DNA of 64,000 nucleotides from Streptomyces sp. E2N166 (GTDB taxonomy: Bacteria; Actinomycetota; Actinomycetes; Streptomycetales; Streptomycetaceae), in contig NZ_RAIF01000006.1 of NCBI RefSeq assembly GCF_003671715.1, positions 93,234-157,233 of the forward strand. The letters are read 5' to 3'. Made by a program: the position numbers and the translations under genes. The notes below the pieces were generated by a model that saw only the letters and a list, made by a program, of their open reading frames with translations, searched no databases and was not told the origin of the DNA. Within the stretch, counting starts at the first letter, position 1. Every line of letters begins with the position of its first letter. This document shows positions 60,743 through 64,000 of this stretch, piece after piece.

Positions 60743-60960
60743 TCACAGAGCCAGAGGCCTGGACAGTGGTGTCGACGACAGGGCGCCGTCGGTGACGTCG
60801 TCCAGGTGGAGCCCGGCGGCGTCGCTCTCCCGGTTGAGACGGACGGCGTGCAGGGCGTTCGCCCAGATGCTCGTGACGGTGGCGATGCCGACGAGGGCCC
60901 AGACGTAGAGGCGGGAGCGATCACGCTCGCGGGACGAGGGATCGGACGCCGGCACCTGGC
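60743..60960 (-). pseudogene. DUF2637 (conjugative-element membrane protein) fragment
   Basis: SRLYVWALVGIATVTSIWAN, ALHAVRLNRESDAAGLHLDD matches part of the DUF2637 family of actinomycete integrative elements (VWALVGxATVTSIWANALHA). N- and C-terminal parts are missing; the stop is at 60743. It is opposite in direction to the TcpC fragment next to it. Confidence 0.6.
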
Positions 60961-60995
60961 CGGATTGGCCACGGGTGGCCAAGACGGGATGACGG

Positions 60996-61598
60996 CGGGT
61001 GCGGTGGAGGTGCGAGAGGTACGTAGACGCGTGGCTGCGCAGCAGCGCAGACGACGCGGACAGTGCGCAGGCACGGCTTGCAGAGCCCCCGGCCCCGGAC
61101 GTCGCCCTGCCGGGCCCAGCAGCCCCTCCACAGTCGAAGCTCCGGTCCGTGACCGTTGTGCGCGGTGTGCAACGCGACGGGGACGCGTGGGCGGTGACGG
61201 TGGCCGCACAGTACGCCGACAGCACGGTCCGCTACTTCACCGTCCCCGTCGCCACCGACCGGACGGGGTTCTCGTTCGCGGTGACCGGCGCTCCGGGAGT
61301 CGTGGCCGCTCTGTCCCGGGCCACGGTGTCCAAGTCGCCGTACACGGTGAGCGTTCTTTCTGACGGTACCCTGTCGACCACTGTGGCCATGGGCCTACGA
61401 GGTCGCGCTCGCGGCCCGCTCCGGCCGGTGGGACGTCGCCGCACTGGAGATGATGACGTGGGTGAGGCATTCGACTCGTTGCGTGCGAGCGTGGCCACCT
61501 TGCAGCGGTACTTCGGACTGCCACGCCAGGACATCCTGCATGGCCAGATGCCTGCGGTAGCAACAGCGACCGTGCGGTCGGAAGACCCAGAGGGCTAG
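60996..61598 (+). pseudogene. TcpC-like conjugal-transfer protein remnant
   Basis: The frame ERYVDAWLRSSADDADSAQA, then SVTVVRGVQRDGDAWAVTVA and AQYADSTVRYFTVPVATDRT belongs to the TcpC/conjugal transfer protein of actinomycete integrative elements. A frame change occurs near 61390, where another frame reads AYEVALAARSGRWDVAALE. The N-terminal membrane part is missing. A partial remnant. Confidence 0.65.
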
Positions 61599-61694
61599 CG
61601 GCTGTCCTACCGCACGTAGGTGTCGGTACTGAGCGTTGGATTTCGCTTGCAGGGGTCGTCATCGCGGCGGCCAGCGTACGGGGAGGGCGCCTTG

Positions 61695-62330
61695 ATGAAC
61701 CGGGATTCCACAGAGAACGGGCTGCGTTGGATAACCGATGCCTACAGCATCGGATTCTCGTTCACACTCAGCGAGCGGCGTTCGCCGCACGAGCTGCTGT
61801 GTCGTGTCGGAGCCAAAGAGCGCCGCATTGTCCCGCTCACCCGCTCCGCAGCGTACGAACTTCTACTGCGAGATGAGGCGGACGACATCAGTGACCTCGA
61901 CTTCCTGGACTGGGAGGACGAAGCGGTGGTTGCGCAGCTGACAAGCGCCGGCTTTCTGCCCGCCCCGCCGGAATCCATCGTCCGAGCGGGCTCCGTGGCG
62001 GGCTGGGCTTACGCGCTGGAGGAATTTCACTGCCGGACGGACACATGCCTTGCGGCGCTGTCCGACCGGGGACGGGCGTTCCGCGTGCATCGCAACGCGA
62101 AAGGCTTCAGCCGCGTCGATTACGCCTACCGCGGCGATATGGTGACGTCCTTCGAGCCCGGCCTGCCTCACTTGACGAGCGGCGCGCCAGCCGAGGTTGC
62201 GCTTGGCTTCGTGCACACCGGCGACGAGCCCGGCGATGCCGCGTTCCTGCGGTTTCTGGAGAGCGAGCTTGGCCTCTATCTTCCGTGGGAGGAGACAGAG
62301 GCAGAGCTTGCGGCAGCTGCCTTCACCTGA
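61695..62330 (+). CDS. DUF6461-family protein
   Basis: 211 residues from ATG 61695 with GGGAGGG upstream. DUF6461 features are YSIGFSFTLSERRSPHELLC, GWAYALEEFHCRTDTCLAAL and FRVHRNAKGFSRVDYAYRGD, followed by TSFEPGLPHL. Family members are widespread in Streptomyces, with unknown activity, sometimes near toxin-immunity genes. It is downstream of the TcpC remnant on the same strand. The gene seems intact. Confidence 0.8.
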   Translation: MNRDSTENGLRWITDAYSIGFSFTLSERRSPHELLCRVGAKERRIVPLTRSAAYELLLRDEADDISDLDFLDWEDEAVVAQLTSAGFLPAPPESIVRAGSVAGWAYALEEFHCRTDTCLAALSDRGRAFRVHRNAKGFSRVDYAYRGDMVTSFEPGLPHLTSGAPAEVALGFVHTGDEPGDAAFLRFLESELGLYLPWEETEAELAAAAFT

Positions 62331-62473
62331 CGCCGCTCTCGGAGAACAGCCAGGGGTGAAGGTCCCAGATGATTTCGAGGTCGAGGGACTCGCACCAGTC
62401 CATGCGGAGCAGTTTGGGTGGTCATGGCGATGGGCTACGGCGACCGGTGCCTGGGCAGACGACGAACAGGTCG

Positions 62474-63124
62474 TCACGGTCGGGGGCCGACCGGCCGTTC
62501 GGGGTCATGGGTGAGGTCGAAGCGCCAGGCGACGCCAGGCGGCCCGATCACGGGCAAGTCGTCCTCGCCGGAAGCCCGTTCAGTGGCCCCCCATACCGCC
62601 TCGGGTCCGAGGCCCGCTACGTAGGAGCGTTCCGCGGCGGCGAGGTCCCTCAAGGCCGGGCCGGCCGGATCCGGGTCGTGGAGCAGATCACGCGGACCCT
62701 CTACGGTGGCACGCCAGACAGGGCTGTCGACGTAGTGGGTGTCGAAGCGCTCCGACGGCTCGGCGATCTCCCTCGTGTCGGCCTCGCCACGCATCACCCG
62801 GCCGAACAGGCGCAGGTAGTCGAACCTGCCGATGCCAGAGGTGAAGACGAACAGGACGTCCGCCTCACAGCCCGGGGCGGCCACGAAGACGTGCGGGGTG
62901 CGGGGGGAGGAACCGCGAGGAAGTCGCCTTTGCGGAAGGCCGTCGGCGCTGTCCGAGCCGGGCCGGTGGCGCGTCTCCGGGGCGGAGCTGAGCACCACGT
63001 GGGCGTTGGCACCGCCGAAGCCGAAATAGTTCACCGAGACCACGAGCTGCTTCCCCGACAGGTCACGAGGTTCGGCCACCGGATCCAGGCCGAGCCCCGC
63101 GAAGTCGATCGCACCGGCACTCAC
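62474..63124 (-). pseudogene. Ketoacyl-synthase tail fused to unknown coding sequence
   Basis: First part LSGKQLVVSVNYFGFGGANA, HVVLSSAPETR is the C-terminal histidine motif of a beta-ketoacyl synthase (xVNxFGFGGxNAHVVL). The part after about 62900 (LFVFTSGIGRFDYLRLFGRV, then SERFDTHYVDSPVWRATVEG and ERSYVAGLGPEAVWGATERA) is codon-biased but I do not recognise it. One frame runs through both. No synthase active site remains. It may be a fusion produced by deletion. Confidence 0.5.
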
Positions 63125-63317
63125 CGGCCTGGACGGCGCACAGAGTCTGCTCCTCGCCCGCTCGTGACCGACGTCTGCAGAAGGTCGAACTGATCACCCC
63201 ACGAGAGGCAGGGCGTACCGACCGGGTGGTATGCAAGTGGGCCGGTCATCGCCTAGCCTCGTGTCTCCCGGCCCGCGCGGGCGGGCCGCACCCTCCGACG
63301 ACCGACAGGAGAAGCCC

Positions 63318-63704
63318 GTGGCTGTCGATCCCGACAAGGCCGTTCTCGACGCCTTCGCCAGGCAAGGCCCCGAGGGGCCGCTCGTCATGCTGAACCTCCT
63401 GCGGTTCACGCCGGACGGCCGGCCGTCCTACGAGGAATACTCACGCCGGGCGGCCGTCTTCCTGAGCAGGTACGGCGGGGAACTGCTCTACGCAGGCGAC
63501 GGCGCTGCACCCCTCGTGGCCGGGGAAGGCCAGGCTTGGGACGCCGTGCTGCTGGTGCGCTATCCCGACCGGGAGGCGTTCTGCGGCATGGTCGCCGACC
63601 CCGAGTATCAGCGGATCACCGCGCTACGGACCCGCGCGCTTTCCGAGGCCGTACTCCAACCGACCGCACCCTGGACATCACGGCCCGGCGCACGACCGTC
63701 CTGA
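63318..63704 (+). CDS. DUF1330-like stress-response protein
   Basis: 128 residues from GTG 63318 with AGGAGAA upstream. The ferredoxin-like fold shows as GPLVMLNLLRFTPDGRPSYE, ELLYAGDGAAPLVAGEGQAW and DAVLLVRYPDREAFCGMVAD, then PEYQRITALRTRALSEAVLQ. This is the DUF1330/dimeric alpha-beta barrel group. Function unknown. The gene appears intact, with a hairpin about 170 bases downstream. Confidence 0.8.
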   Translation: MAVDPDKAVLDAFARQGPEGPLVMLNLLRFTPDGRPSYEEYSRRAAVFLSRYGGELLYAGDGAAPLVAGEGQAWDAVLLVRYPDREAFCGMVADPEYQRITALRTRALSEAVLQPTAPWTSRPGARPS

Positions 63705-63875
63705 AGACGCGCACACGGAGGCAGCGGTGGCGCGCACCGGCGAAGCGGCCGACACCGCTTCACCGTCCCGTCGAAGGGCGCCGCTGCTCGATCCCAGGCG
63801 CACGGCGTATCCAGCAGCAGAGCGTAACCGCATCCTTGCGACAGGTGCACCCAGGCGCTCGACGCCGTGAAGGGA

Positions 63876-63896
63876 CATGCCGGCACCTCCGGCATG
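63876..63896 (+). terminator. Hairpin downstream of the DUF1330 gene
   Basis: CATGCCGG and CCGGCATG flank a CACCT loop: eight paired bases, no T-tract. Could be a terminator. Confidence 0.4.
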
Positions 63897-63913
63897 GGAG
63901 TCGCTTACGCCCG

Positions 63914-64000
63914 GTGAATGATCAACCCGAACCGCCGCCGCCGGCTGATCCTTCGCCGCCCACCCCGGGGCGCCGGGCCGTGTGGCCCTCGGTCGACTCA
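63914..64000 (+). CDS. Possible gene start at window edge
   Basis: GTG 63914 opens a proline-rich frame (NDQPEPPPPADPSPPTPGRR) that continues to the end. No ribosome-binding site is clear, so this is only a possibility; another frame starts at ATG 63918. Confidence 0.25.
   Translation, partial: MNDQPEPPPPADPSPPTPGRRAVWPSVDS

Noticed and set aside
1-64000. tRNA, rRNA or classical riboswitch
   Set aside because: I found no cloverleaf, CCA-type end, or recognisable riboswitch core, though scanning by eye could miss degenerate cases.

Overview
The window is high-GC DNA with strong third-position GC bias, Shine-Dalgarno sites and GTG starts typical of an actinomycete. The gene families (butyrolactone-receptor-type TetR, LtrA, PCuAC lipoprotein, AztABCD, DUF6461, DUF7144, DUF2637, and trypsin-nSTAND-WD40 genes) point to Streptomyces or a close relative. 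Insertion-sequence debris, truncated genes and conjugation remnants are dense. This suggests an unstable accessory region such as a chromosome arm or large plasmid; that placement is inference.

Region 1 (1-12.8 kb): a SpoIIE-type PP2C phosphatase cut by the window edge, a decayed MFS transporter, a DUF1963 gene, and a head-to-head pair of truncated membrane-protein genes (DUF2254, DUF2238) sharing one breakpoint. A PCuAC lipoprotein follows, then a graveyard of fragments (IS5-like end, IS110, RHS, NucA/NucB). Next come a chimeric IS5 remnant, an SDR, a small hypothetical gene and a LuxR regulator, and a recognisable IS with terminal inverted repeats (11699-12804).

Region 2 (12.8-28.1 kb): a blasticidin-S-deaminase-like cytidine deaminase, LtrA, a SnoaL-like protein, a second SDR, a tandem GNAT, a secreted peptidoglycan-binding protein, another GNAT, and a butyrolactone-receptor-type TetR divergent from a HAD phosphatase. 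An intact cassette follows: B3/B4-domain protein, PaiB-like protein, EamA exporter and divergent XRE-cupin regulator. A second DUF1963 gene ends the region. Tn3-type, IS256-like, IS630-like and IS5-like remnants lie between these genes.

Region 3 (28.1-33.3 kb): a two-gene operon of a small trypsin-co-occurring (Trypco/CU044_2847-like) protein and a 1,438-residue protease-nSTAND NTPase-WD40 protein. This is the best candidate for a little-described conflict or defence system. It is intact while its surroundings are broken.

Region 4 (33.3-48 kb): ISL3-like debris, a LysR/F420-reductase-like divergent pair with a clear palindromic operator, and DUF389. Remnants of SHOCT, PP2C and dipeptide-permease genes follow. 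Then comes a zinc-uptake locus (aztA divergent from aztB-aztD2-aztC-aztD) with two metallochaperone-like genes and a Zur-box-like site, followed by a RidA/HxlR divergent pair. The first 177 bp of the HxlR region are duplicated at 27955.

Region 5 (48-60.4 kb): a largely intact block of envelope and stress genes (LapA, diacylglycerol kinase-like, DUF7144, PLDc_N-SHOCT, HdeD, K+ channel, DUF2252, small proteins, DHA2 MFS, MalT-type LuxR, class II glutamine amidotransferase).

Region 6 (60.4-64 kb): conjugative-element remnants (DUF2637, TcpC), a DUF6461 gene, a ketoacyl-synthase tail fused to an unknown sequence, and a DUF1330 gene.
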